64,000 bases of DNA from JBHIYN01 sp041984235 (GTDB lineage Bacteria > Pseudomonadota > Gammaproteobacteria > Ga0077536), in assembly GCA_041984235.1 (NCBI GenBank), contig JBHIYN010000011.1:62001-126000 (forward strand), read 5' to 3'. A program made the position numbers and the translations under genes. The notes below the pieces were generated by a model. It was not told where the DNA came from. It was given only the letters and a program-made list of their open reading frames with translations, and searched no databases. Positions 20,282 to 29,185 of this stretch are shown piece by piece. Position 1 is the stretch's first letter. Every line of letters begins with the position of its first letter.

Positions 20282-20387
20282 CGTCGGCCACACAGCCCTG
20301 TTCGTGCTTGCGGGCGGCCAGGGTGTCGCTGCGTTTCAGGGCGCCGTATCGCGAGTTTCGAAGCTCGGGGTGGCACGCTTGCGCACC
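19994..20387 (+). repeat. Direct repeat copy A (about 394 bp)
   Basis: Covers the last ~95 codons of the kinase gene ending at 20281 plus ~106 bp downstream. Copy B at 25986-26380 is in the same orientation and about 90% identical by eye. Similarity stops abruptly at both ends, 9 bp before the inverted repeat of the small element at 20397. Confidence 0.88.
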
Positions 20388-20396
20388 TGTCCAGGA

Positions 20397-20552
20397 GCCT
20401 GTCGGACTCAGGCGGTCGTGACGCGCATGGAGGGAGGGCGAGGTCGAATGGCTGCAATTTCGAGGCGAATAGTGGGGCTATTCAACGAGAAGGCGCCCTC
20501 CTTTGGGCCGCTATCCCATCGCCGCGGCAGATTCATCCTGAGTCCGACAGGC
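20397..20552. mobile_element. MITE-like element, 156 bp
   Basis: Bounded by perfect 16-bp inverted repeats, GCCTGTCGGACTCAGG at 20397-20412 and its complement at 20537-20552. It is flanked directly on both sides by the same 6 bp, CCAGGA (20391-20396 and 20553-20558), as expected of a target-site duplication. The interior has no reading frame of note but contains further short inverted repeats such as GAATAG/CTATTC. It is too small to encode a transposase and would have been mobilised in trans. The parent family is not known to me. Confidence 0.8.
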
Positions 20553-20625
20553 CCCAGGAGGCGCCAGTCACTCCGTCGTAACACCACGAGCGCGTCCACC
20601 GGGCTTCAGCGCATCGCCCGCCGGC

Positions 20626-20990
20626 CTACCGTCGGTGGCCGGTCGCGACGTCGGCCGGGGCGGCATCCAACGGCACGCGTAGCGTGAAGCACGAACCCTC
20701 GCCCAGTTTGCTCTCGATGCCAATCGCCGCATCCAGCGCCCGGCACAATGCCGCCACCACGGCAAGCCCCATCCCGGCGCCTTCGCGCGTCTTGGTGCTG
20801 GAAGCGTCGCCCTGGAAGAAAGGCTCGAACGCGCGTGCGAGCGTTTGGTCGCTCATGCCGATGCCGTCGTCGCCTATGGCAATGACGAGGTAATCGCCAC
20901 CCGGACCGCGATTGAAGCTGCAGCTGATCTCCACCGTGCCTCCCGAAGTGAACTTGGCGGCGTTGTCGAGCAGGCAGCCCAGTATCCGCG
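20626..20990 (-). pseudogene. 3' part of the IS-split MHYT histidine kinase (HATPase end)
   Basis: The frame begins at the insertion site and encodes the end of a HATPase domain: N-box LLDNAAKFTSGG, G1 GDDGIGM and G2 GAGMGLA. It ends at a normal stop after ~120 residues without a receiver. Joined to the piece at 22746-24213 at the duplicated CTAG, it gives one continuous frame of 611 codons, proving it is one interrupted gene. It lacks its own start and would not give a functional protein. Confidence 0.85.
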
Positions 20991-20994
20991 CTAG

Positions 20995-21012
20995 CCCGAA
21001 TCGCTCACCGAT
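20995..21012 (+). repeat. Left terminal inverted repeat of the IS element
   Basis: 18 bp pairing with 22728-22745; the inner nine positions CTCACCGAT and the outer CCCG are identical in both ends. The flanking direct repeat CTAG is at 20991-20994. Confidence 0.8.
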
Positions 21013-21224
21013 TTCCCTGCAAGGGTGATTTTGGACCCGATTGCGGGGTCAGGGATCACGGGGGCTCCGGTGTAACGTCGGATAGCCCTTGTTGATAGGC
21101 AATCGTTGCGGATTTTGGGTACGCAGAAGGTCGATATGCGGTGCTGGCGGTGTTTTCGCCGTCAGCCAGGGACGGCAAACTCCACCAGGCAGTGCGGCGT
21201 CATGGGATCTTGGAGACCCTGATC

Positions 21225-22649
21225 TCAGCGTGGCGGGGCCCACGCTGGATATCGGCGAACATTGGCCAGGATCTGGGCGAAGTCGCTGGCGTAGGGATAA
21301 GCCTCGGAGAACGAGAGCCAGACCTTACGCACCGTGACACGGATTCGGGCACCGATCTTCAGCAGCTTCAGCCGGATTGTCGTGCACTGCGCTTTCTCGT
21401 GCCGCGTGCCTTTCAGTCCGAGGCGGCGCAGCCCCTGCATCAGGACGTAGGCGAAGGAGGAGAAGTACAGCCGCAGCTGATTGCCGCGCATCGTTGCCGT
21501 ACTGGTGCGGTCTGCAAAGAGGCCCAGCTGCTGCTCCTTGATGCGGTTCTCCATCTCACCGCGCACGCAATACAGGTCTTCATAGAGGCGTCTGGCGCCA
21601 GCGCGGCGCGCGGGCAGATTGGTCACAACGAAGCGAGGATTCTCCTTGCCTGGCAGCACCTCAGCCTTGCCCACCACCCGTCGTTCGCAGGACCAGGACT
21701 TGCGCGTGCGGTAGCGGAAGTCCCGGAACCGTCGCGCTGACCTGCCCGTGTTCTCATGCTCCACGCGCGCCTCCGCCATCTGACGACCCAGGGCCCGATG
21801 CAGACGTTTATTGCGCGCCAGCCCCAGTACATAGCCCACATCGTGTTCCTCGCACCAGCTCATGATGGCGTCCCGGCAGAAGCCGGAGTCGCCGCGGATC
21901 ACGATCCGTGTCTTCGGCCACCGAGCCCGGATCTGCGCCACGATCCGCTCGAGTTCTTCAACACTGCCGGCGGCGCCGTCCTGGTTGGACGGTCGCAACC
22001 GGGCACATAGCAGGTGTTCACCGCAGAAGATGTACAGCGGCAGGTAGCAGTAACACCGGTAGTACCCGTGAAAGAAGCGACCTTCCTGATGACCGTGCAG
22101 GGGATCATCGGTCGCATCCAGGTCCAGCCAGATCTCCCGCGGCGGCGCCTCATGTGACTCCAAGAACAGATCCACCAGTAAATGGTCGAGCGCCGCCGGG
22201 TCCGCGGCGATCTTCTTGTAGCGATCACTCGCCGCCGCCTCCGGCGTGCTGAGCTCCAGCCGGTTGAGTGTGCTTGATCCCGCGAGCGGATACCCCCGAT
22301 CGCGTTCCCGGCCCCGCTTCTCACCGATCAGATCCCGCTTACCCACCAGCAGCGCCAGTACGCTGTCTGCGCGCAACGCATCGTGATCGTTGAGATCTTC
22401 ATAGCCCAGCGTCAGGCCAAACACGCGCTGCGCGACCAGCGCATGAACATCGTGATCGATGCTGTTGGGATTGCGGTAATCGGTGAAGCAGGTCGTCAGG
22501 CGACGGAGTAGCCCCAGTCGGTGATCGACCTCGCGAAGGAGCAGGCCGCCCCCGTCGGAGGTGATGCGACCGCCGTCGAAACGGCCTACAACCTCCCGGC
22601 GACCCAGAGCGTGAAACTCAAGTTGCTCGGCGGTACACTCTGTCGTCAT
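21225..22649 (-). CDS. IS1380-family transposase (DDE type)
   Basis: 474 residues from ATG 22649 (MTTECTAEQLEFH), preceded by a purine-rich GAAGAAGG; a longer frame to 22718 enters the end region and is unlikely. DDE-type acidic residues are visible in LDLDATDDPLHGHQEG and RIVIRGDSGFCRD, with the Glu in the RGEMENRIKEQQ helix typical of IS1380/IS4-like transposases. The N-terminal DGGRITSDGGGLLLREVD region also fits IS1380. It is full length and undisrupted. Confidence 0.9.
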   Translation of the reverse strand: MTTECTAEQLEFHALGRREVVGRFDGGRITSDGGGLLLREVDHRLGLLRRLTTCFTDYRNPNSIDHDVHALVAQRVFGLTLGYEDLNDHDALRADSVLALLVGKRDLIGEKRGRERDRGYPLAGSSTLNRLELSTPEAAASDRYKKIAADPAALDHLLVDLFLESHEAPPREIWLDLDATDDPLHGHQEGRFFHGYYRCYCYLPLYIFCGEHLLCARLRPSNQDGAAGSVEELERIVAQIRARWPKTRIVIRGDSGFCRDAIMSWCEEHDVGYVLGLARNKRLHRALGRQMAEARVEHENTGRSARRFRDFRYRTRKSWSCERRVVGKAEVLPGKENPRFVVTNLPARRAGARRLYEDLYCVRGEMENRIKEQQLGLFADRTSTATMRGNQLRLYFSSFAYVLMQGLRRLGLKGTRHEKAQCTTIRLKLLKIGARIRVTVRKVWLSFSEAYPYASDFAQILANVRRYPAWAPPR

Positions 22650-22727
22650 GGGCCTTCTTCTCTGTGGTGTTGGTAAGTGCTTGGCAGCTCTTACTTTATG
22701 CCCCAGAGAGAGGCCCATTTCTACTTC

Positions 22728-22745
22728 ATCGGTGAGTTTTCCGGG
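22728..22745 (-). repeat. Right terminal inverted repeat of the IS element
   Basis: Partner of the repeat at 20995-21012. The stop codon that ends the truncated 5' kinase fragment (22726-22728) lies where this repeat meets the element interior. The flanking CTAG is at 22746-22749. Confidence 0.8.
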
Positions 22746-24213
22746 CTAGCTTCGTGCGATCCGTCGTCACCGCCGGCATGTCTTCCGGACACCCGATACG
22801 GAAGACGTTCCTATTCTTCTTGGCCAGGGGCGCGGCCGCGCCGGCGGCCGCGTCGAGCAATGCCCGGACGTCGACGCGTTCGGGCACGACGTTGGGGCCT
22901 TCCGCCCCGACGTCCGTCAGCAGGAGCACGGCGTCGACCATGCCAAGCAGGCGGTGACCGGCGGCCTTGATGTTCACGAGATCAGCACGGATGGACGCCG
23001 CCTCCGCCTCAAGCCCGTCGTCGATCAGCAAATCACTGTAGCCGATGATCGCGTTCAAAGGCGTGCGCAGCTCGTGGCTCATGTTGGCGACCAGCAGCTC
23101 TTTCGCGGCGCTGGCTTTCTCCGCGGCCGTCTTCGCCGCGCGCAGCTCGGTCTCGGCGCGCCGGCGGCGGCTGATGTCGCGCACGATACCGGTAAACGTG
23201 CGCCGACCGCCGAACACCACTTCGCTGACGGCGAGATCAGCGGGAAAGCGGCTGCCGTCCTTGCGCAGGCACTCGATTTCCCGCCCGACGCCGATAATCC
23301 GGCGCTCGCCAGTCTTCAAATAGGCGTCGAGATAGCCGTCGTGCGCGCTCCGGAAGGGTTCGGGCATCAGCCGGCTGACATTGTGCCCGACCATCTCGTC
23401 ACTCGCATGACCGAAGATCCGCTCCGCGGCGTGATTGAACGACTCGATGGTTCCGTGTTCGTCGATCGTGATGACCGCATCCACGGTGGTATCCAGGACC
23501 GCCTTGGCATGCAACGCCGTGGCCGTGCGTCTGCTCGCCGCGCTGACCGCGAGCGCTATCATCATGATGAGCACAGCCGTCGCAATCGCCGCGGCGCCGA
23601 GCACCTCGTGCGGCACCGACGGGTGGGTCGGGTGGACGGATGGCGCATGCGGATAGAACTCGGCGCCTACCATCGCGGCGTAGTGCATGCCGACTACGGC
23701 GAGCCCCATGACCAGGGCGCCGGCGACCTGCGGCCAGCGCCGCCCCCGGTCAACCAGCACGCGAACCGAAAGGGCGACGACCGCGAGTATCACCGCGATC
23801 ACAATCGATGCCGCGAACCATCCCGGCCGGTAGAGCAGCGTCGCCGGCATCTCCATCGCGGCCATGCCGGTGTAGTGCATCGCGCCGATGCCGCCTCCCA
23901 TCAGCAGCCCGCCCCAGTAGACCTCGCGGCGACCGACCCGGGGCCGTCCCATCAGCGTCAGGACCACGATGCCCGCCAGCACCGCCGGGATCAGCGAGAC
24001 CGCGGTGACGACGACGTCGAACGAGACCGGAATCGGAAGATGGAACGCGAGCATCCCGGTGAAGTGCATGCCCCACACGCCGATGCCCATGGCGAACGCG
24101 CCGACGAGGATCCACGTCACCTTCTCCGCCTTCCGTGCGCGCGCCGCGATGTCGGCGCCGATGTTGAGCGCGACGAACCCGGCGAGCACCGCGACGAGAT
24201 ACGACGCCAGCAC
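22746..24213 (-). pseudogene. 5' part of an IS-interrupted membrane kinase MHYT-PAS-HisKA-(HATPase)
   Basis: About 489 codons precede the insertion. An MHYT domain with about seven helices (residues ~1-225) shows the motifs GMHFTGM, AMHYTGMAAM and GMHYAAM, thought to bind a metal and sense gas or redox. A PAS domain (~240-355) and HisKA with MSHELRTPLN follow; the HATPase is cut by the IS, and the frame ends after RKTHR inside the IS end. GTG 24213 starts within the conserved YDPWLV block, so the real start is probably upstream. No in-frame ATG exists there, but an ACG before CAGAACCTC near 24285 could be a lost ATG (inference). Confidence 0.85.
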
Positions 24214-24425
24214 CAGCCATGGATCGTAGGTCCCCGCGAGCGGCTCTCCAATCGGGGCCTCGATGCCGGTGAAGCGGAGGTTCTGCGTGGTGCCTGATGG
24301 TCGCGTAACTACTCTTGTGTGCCGACTGATAGCGGGCCCGGCCAGCGGGCGCCAAAGCCCAGCTCGCGAGCCGGTCGCCTATCGGCTCAAGATTCCTTCG
24401 CGCGCGCGACGAGCGCCATGGGATG

Positions 24426-25741
24426 CTATTCGACCGCGCAGCCTCGCGGGGATGTCACCGGCAGCGTGACCGTGAAGGTCGAGCCTGACCCGAGGGTGCT
24501 CTCGGCCTCGATACAACCGCCGAGCAGGTGACACAGTTCGCGCACGATCGGCAGTCCCAGACCGGTGCCACCGAGCCCGCCGGACGCCGCGCCACCCTGA
24601 CGAAAGGGCTCGAACATGCGCTCGATCTCCCCTGGCGCGATACCGGTACCACTATCGCGCACCCGTATCACGATCGCAGCTTCGCCGGCGCTTACGGGGG
24701 CAGGCTCCAGCTCGAGCGTGACGGTACCGTCACGGGTGAACTTGGCGGCGTTGCCGAGCAGGTTCAGCAGCACCTGGCGCACGCGCATCGGATCGCTCGT
24801 GACGACTTGGGGGAGCGCGGACATGCGAAGATCGAAGCGGTTCGCGTTGCTTTCGACCAGCGGCCGCGCCATTGCGGCGACCTCCTGCACGAATTCGACG
24901 AGATTGAATTCCTGCGGCCGAATCTCCAGCGACGCCGCCTCGATCTTCGCCATATCGAGGACGTTGTCGATCAGGGCGCGCAGGTGCTCGCCCGCGGAGC
25001 GGATCCGTCCGGCGTCGGCGTGCATGGTACCTTCGTCGCGGTTTGCGCGTCCTCCTCGATCATCTCCGCATAGCCGAGGATTGCGTTGAGGGGCGTTCGC
25101 AACTCGTGGCTCACGCGGGCGAAGAATTCCGACTTCACCTCGTCCTGTTCGAGCGCCTGCCGCCGCTCGCGCTGCAGCTCCCTGACCGCGATCTCGAGCC
25201 GGTCCCGGATGTCAGCGCGCTCGCTACGAGTGTGCATCTCGATCTCGACCATATCGGCAACCCGTCGCAGGAGGCTCCGCGTTGGTTCGCCGAGGTTCCG
25301 CGGCTCGCGATCCATGACGCACAGCGTACCGACGGCGAGACCGGTCGGTCCGCGCAGCACGGTTCCGGCATAGAAGCGTATGCATGGAGCGCCGGTGACC
25401 AGAGGGTTGCGGCGGAAGCGCTCGTCCCGCGTCGTATCCGGCACGATGAGCCATTCGGGCTCGTGAATGGTATGGGCACAGATCGCCACGTCGCGCGGCG
25501 TTTCCGGCGCGTCGAGGCCACGACAGCTCTTGAACCACTGCCGCTCCCGATCCACCAGCGAGACCAGCGCGATCGGCACTTCCGCAATTTCGGCGGCGAG
25601 ATCGGTGAGGCGGTCAAAGCGCTCCTCGGCGGCCGAATCGAGAATGCAGAGGCGTTCGAGCTCGGCCAGACGCTCCTCCTCGTCGTCGGGCAGCGGCGCC
25701 TGGCCGACGCCGGCCGGTATCGGGTCACAGACCATCGTCAT
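24426..25741 (-). pseudogene. GAF-HisKA-HATPase histidine kinase broken by a frameshift
   Basis: The first frame, from ATG 25741 (or 25735), encodes a GAF domain (residues ~20-190, VSLVDRERQWFKSCRGLD) and HisKA with VSHELRTPLNAILGYAEM. Just after the HisKA motif, near 25025-25040, it runs into unrelated residues. The homologous continuation is in another frame from 25025 (RIRSAGEHLRALIDNVLDM), with HATPase N-box GNAAKF, G1 RDSGTG and G2 GTGLGL to a normal stop at 24426. Adding one base at the junction restores a ~435-residue kinase. It may be a real mutation or an assembly error. It lacks a receiver. A neighbouring MHYT kinase is also broken. Confidence 0.8.
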
Positions 25742-25985
25742 CCGCCCCCGCCATGTCGCTGCATTACGGCGCGCCCGCGGCAATCCCCGCTGGGAGCTGC
25801 TTGTTTGGCTCTCACGAGTCGGATCCTCCGATACGCCTGTCCGATATACGCACGCCCGACCGAAGAGGATCAACCGCGATCCTCAGAGGGAGCGCAGGGC
25901 GGCGGGCAGACATTTGTGTTCGCCTGAGCATTGATGAAACTGTCCGGATTATACACTGCAGGCACCGATGCCCGGACGATACAAA
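25742..25985. other. Non-coding stretch upstream of the broken GAF kinase
   Basis: It presumably holds the promoter of the minus-strand GAF kinase. There is no supported gene. The right edge is the abrupt start of direct repeat copy B at 25986. Confidence 0.35.
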
Positions 25986-26274
25986 GCAGACCTGATCCTG
26001 CTCGATCTGATGATGCCGGAAATGGACGGTTTCGAGTTCGTCGAAACGGTGAAACGGCGCGGTGACCGGTGCGATATCCCGATCACCGCCATCACTGCCG
26101 GGGCGCTGACTCCGGAAGAGCGCCAGAGCCTCTCCGGGAATGTGCCGCGGGTTTTTGGCAAGCCGGAGCACTCGGGTGTTTCACTCGATCGGGTCGCTCA
26201 GCGACGCATTGGACGTGGTGGCGCCGCGCGCGCCGCCTCGAGGCGATGTCGGCGATGATCCCGCGGCCACGTGA
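25986..26274 (+). pseudogene. Receiver-domain fragment, remnant of a hybrid kinase 3' end
   Basis: It encodes the second half of a receiver from the acceptor strand (LLDLMMPEMDGF) through FGKPEHSGVSLDRV. A one-base insertion near 26195 then shifts the frame; the ancestral stop is still recognisable at 26272-26274. There is no N-terminal half and no promoter-proximal gene body. It matches the end of the kinase at 18098-20281 and is a leftover of duplication. Confidence 0.85.
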
Positions 26275-26380
26275 CGGCAGCCACACCGTCCTGTTCGCGC
26301 TTGAAGACGGCCAGGGTGTCGCGGGGTTTCCGGGCACCGTATCGCGCGCTTCGAAGCCTGGGATGGCACGCTTGCGCACC
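25986..26380 (+). repeat. Direct repeat copy B (about 395 bp)
   Basis: A diverged copy of 19994-20387, offset by 5992-5993 bp. The duplicated part includes ~106 bp of non-coding DNA after the kinase stop codon, so it is a DNA duplication and not two separate receiver genes that resemble each other. One extra base near 26195 relative to copy A destroys the frame. Confidence 0.88.
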
Positions 26381-26511
26381 CATCTGGACCCGCCGCCCGT
26401 GCGATGCGCTACCGACCCCGTACGGCCGTTTGCGACGAGCCTGTCTGGGGGCCAGGTTCGAATGACTCATTGAATGTCCGCGGCGACCCTGGAAGCAAGC
26501 GCTCGGCCGTC
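26381..26511. other. Short non-coding spacer
   Basis: 131 bp between the duplicated segment and the stop of the minus-strand receiver gene. No terminator with a T-run was seen. Confidence 0.3.
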
Positions 26512-26886
26512 TCACCGGGCGAGCAGGCGCTCAATCTTCGGCAGCAGCCGAGAGAGCTCGACCGGCTTGATATCGAAGTCGTCACAGCCGGTGTCCATGG
26601 CTTTCTGTCGTTCCTGTTCCAGTGCATGGGCCGTCAGAATAATGATCGGTATGTGCCGGGTCGCCGGGTCCTCTTTCAGCCGGCGGGTTGCTTCCCAGCC
26701 GTCCAGGACCGGCAGGCTGAGGTCCATCAGGATGAGATCCGGCAACAACTCCCGGGCCATGGTCAGGCCCAGCTCACCATCCGGCGCCATCTCCACCGCA
26801 TAGCCTTTGCGCATCAATCTTCGGCTCAACATGTCGCGGTTGAGCTCGTTGTCCTCGACCAGGAGGATCGTTTGCTTGGCGTTCAT
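26512..26886 (-). CDS. Single-domain response regulator (REC only)
   Basis: 124 residues from ATG 26886 (MNAKQTILLVEDNE), preceded by AGAGGGA at good spacing; the longer frame to 26952 lacks such a site. It is a complete receiver: acidic pair in LVEDNE, acceptor Asp55 (LMDLSLPVLDGW), Thr in ILTAHA and Lys107 (FDIKPVE). No output domain, like CheY, Spo0F or DivK. It is the last gene of a five-gene minus-strand train that starts at 38340 and could shuttle phosphate between those kinases (inference). Confidence 0.9.
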   Translation of the reverse strand: MNAKQTILLVEDNELNRDMLSRRLMRKGYAVEMAPDGELGLTMARELLPDLILMDLSLPVLDGWEATRRLKEDPATRHIPIIILTAHALEQERQKAMDTGCDDFDIKPVELSRLLPKIERLLAR

Positions 26887-26955
26887 GGTTTCCCTCTTGG
26901 ACCAAATGCGGGCCGACTTCCCTTTGCCTACCGAATTGTCTGTTATCCACATGGC

Positions 26956-29112
26956 TCACGACAGTGCTCTGCCGTCGTGTCGCCGATCGTGACCGGTGCG
27001 CCTGCCGTCCGGATCCCGCCGTCGGCTCTTGCGGCGCCGCTGTATGCCCGACCGCCGCTCGCGCTTCAGCACGGCGGCGAGGAACCGCACCATCTGCTTC
27101 GCGATGTCGTCCGTATACTGAGTACGGTGCAAGACGCGAGTGAGATCAGCCGGCGGGCTCGATCGATCGAGTTCACCAACCGCCTCGTTGACTATGACGA
27201 TGGCCGGCAGCTCCCGGAAACCCGGTAGATCACGCAGCCGATGGAGGACATCGAATGCTTCGGCCGCTTCGCCGGCGGCATCCAGTACCACGATTTCCGG
27301 ATCGATTTCCGCCGCACGGGCGAACAGCGTGGTCATTTGCGAAATCGCAGTCGCCGCCCACCCGAGATCCGCGAATTCGCGGGCGAGCAGTTTTGATGTC
27401 AGTCCCTCGGGGTCGAAGATCAACGCTCTGCACGGCGGGTGCTCGCACTGGTAACGCGCGAGTAGGCGCCGCAGCTCTCGACGCTCGACCGGTTTCAGCA
27501 GGAATTCGCTGGCGCCGAGGGTGAATCCGTGAAGCCGCTCATCGAGTACGCTCGCGATGATTACGGGGATGTCCCGACATCTGGCGCTGCATTTGAGCTC
27601 GGCGAGGATCGACCAACCGTCATTGTCGGGCAGCATGACGTCGAGCATGATGATGTCCGGCCGCCACTTCTCGGCGAGTTCTATCGCGTCCCTCCCGAAA
27701 GCAGCCTCGATGACGTCACAGCCGGTGTCGACCACGTGCCGCTTGAGGATATCGCGAGCCACATCATCACCGTCCACGATCAGTACCAGCGGGCGCGCGC
27801 CATCCTGCGCCGGGGCGGTAAGGAGCCGCGAGGCGCGGCGGCGGCGCTCGGCAGACGTCATTTTTCCGCTCTCCAGGCTCGCCTCGACATCGAGGGGCAT
27901 GGTCAGTTTGAACCGCACCCCCTGGGCTTGCGCGACGCTGGCCTCGAACCGCCCCCCGAGCAGGGCGCACAGCTTTCGTGCCAGCGCCAGCCCGGCGTCC
28001 GGTATGGTTCCTCCCGAGGAGTCCTCCGTTACTTCCGGATCCGCTTTCTCGTCCGGTGTCTCATCACCGAAGCGGCCTTCTCCGTCGCGGCGCCGCGTAT
28101 CGGAGATTTCGACGGTGATCTCCTGTTTCGCGGAGTCGCCGCGTGCGCGCAGGACGACGAGCCCTTCCGCGGTCCGGTTAATCACGTTCGAGATCAGCTT
28201 GGTCAGGAGTTGACGCACCAGCATGGCGTCGCTGACCATCAGCTTCGGCGTGCCCTCCATGTCTACCGCGATCCGGGTCTTGCTCGCTTCGGAAAGAGGT
28301 TCAAGGGTCGCGACGAGATCGTAGACCAGCTCGTGGAAGTCGAATTTGTAGGGAATGACGTCCTTGTTATCGGCATCTATAGCCACGACATCGAGAATGT
28401 CGTTCACCATGGTCAGGAGTTGCCTTCCGGAAGTGTTGATGGTCATCAGATCCGCCCCCAGTTCCTGCTCGCCGCGTTCGCCGAGTTCGTCTGCCAGGAG
28501 CTCGCTGTAGCCGATAATCGCGTTCAACGGGGTGCGTAAATCGTGCGAGAGCGAAAGATAGAAAGCGGATTTGGCGCGCAGATCGGCATCCGCGCTGGCA
28601 ATGGCTTTTTCCAGGGCGCGCGAGCACGCATCGGATCGGGTAACCTGCTCCTCGATCAGGGCCTGGTCGGTGAACTGGCGGACGACCATCTCCGCGAACA
28701 TTCGCAACGCTCTTTGCTTCCTGTCGTCACCCATGCGCGGCTCGACGTTGATGGTGCGAACCAAGCCGCGGATCTCGCTGTCCGGGACATGGAAGCCGAC
28801 GGCAGCATAGTGTTTCGCGCGCGGTGTATTCGCGTCCGTGGCCACCCCCGGTCCGCCGTCATCCGCGATTACGCCGAAGATCATCTGGTTCGTCGAAGGC
28901 AGCGAGCCGTCGGCGATGAAATCCAGTCGATCGCGATCTCCCAGCGGCTCGCCGTGACCCGCGACGATTTCAGGGCGCTCATCCCTGAGCAGGATCACCT
29001 CGGTCCTTGCCGCCTCGAGCGTCAAGGCCGCGAACTCGCACAGGTGCGTCAGCGTGCCTGACAGGCGAACCGTCTCGTGCTGACCGTCGCCGAGGTGCCC
29101 GGCAGTCGTCAT
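26956..29112 (-). CDS. Hybrid kinase GAF-HisKA-degenerate HATPase-REC-REC
   Basis: 718 residues from ATG 29112 (MTTAGHLGDG). Residues ~5-160 resemble a GAF sensor. HisKA has His190 in LSHDLRTPLNAIIGYSELL. The ATPase domain keeps the N-box Asn (ISNVINRT) but the G1 box reads SDTRRRDGEG instead of DxGxG, and the G2 box reads TIPDAGLAL instead of GxGLGL. ATP binding is therefore doubtful. The first receiver has Asp491 (MLDVMLPDNDGW) and Lys in LLKPVE; the second keeps Asp611 (VVLDAAGE) but lacks the usual LMMP loop. The protein may work as a phosphatase, as a dimer partner of an active kinase, or as a scaffold (inference). Confidence 0.82.
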   Translation of the reverse strand: MTTAGHLGDGQHETVRLSGTLTHLCEFAALTLEAARTEVILLRDERPEIVAGHGEPLGDRDRLDFIADGSLPSTNQMIFGVIADDGGPGVATDANTPRAKHYAAVGFHVPDSEIRGLVRTINVEPRMGDDRKQRALRMFAEMVVRQFTDQALIEEQVTRSDACSRALEKAIASADADLRAKSAFYLSLSHDLRTPLNAIIGYSELLADELGERGEQELGADLMTINTSGRQLLTMVNDILDVVAIDADNKDVIPYKFDFHELVYDLVATLEPLSEASKTRIAVDMEGTPKLMVSDAMLVRQLLTKLISNVINRTAEGLVVLRARGDSAKQEITVEISDTRRRDGEGRFGDETPDEKADPEVTEDSSGGTIPDAGLALARKLCALLGGRFEASVAQAQGVRFKLTMPLDVEASLESGKMTSAERRRRASRLLTAPAQDGARPLVLIVDGDDVARDILKRHVVDTGCDVIEAAFGRDAIELAEKWRPDIIMLDVMLPDNDGWSILAELKCSARCRDIPVIIASVLDERLHGFTLGASEFLLKPVERRELRRLLARYQCEHPPCRALIFDPEGLTSKLLAREFADLGWAATAISQMTTLFARAAEIDPEIVVLDAAGEAAEAFDVLHRLRDLPGFRELPAIVIVNEAVGELDRSSPPADLTRVLHRTQYTDDIAKQMVRFLAAVLKRERRSGIQRRRKSRRRDPDGRRTGHDRRHDGRALS

Positions 29113-29185
29113 GGTATGACGACGTTGTGCATGGCGGCCGCCCTTTGGTGTAACCGTTCGTAACGCGAACTGATTCGCAGCATGG

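Larger units (their letters stand above)
20995..22745. mobile_element. IS1380-family insertion sequence, 1751 bp
   Basis: Imperfect inverted repeats bound it: 20995-21012 (CCCGAATCGCTCACCGAT) and 22728-22745 (complement of CCCGGAAAACTCACCGAT), 14 of 18 positions matching. CTAG is repeated on both sides (20991-20994, 22746-22749) as a target duplication; shifting the boundary by one base gives the alternative duplication GCTAGC. One transposase gene fills most of it, with ~230 bp non-coding on the left. It sits in a histidine kinase gene. The transposase frame is intact, so the element may be active. Confidence 0.88.

Noticed and set aside
23750..24355. A 201-codon minus-strand frame considered as the true N-terminus of the MHYT kinase
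   Set aside because: It is in a different frame from the MHYT helices and its sequence is basic and low in hydrophobic residues.
25986..26274. A real small response-regulator gene
   Set aside because: Lacks the first half of the receiver, is frameshifted, and continues into duplicated non-coding DNA of the 18098-20281 gene.
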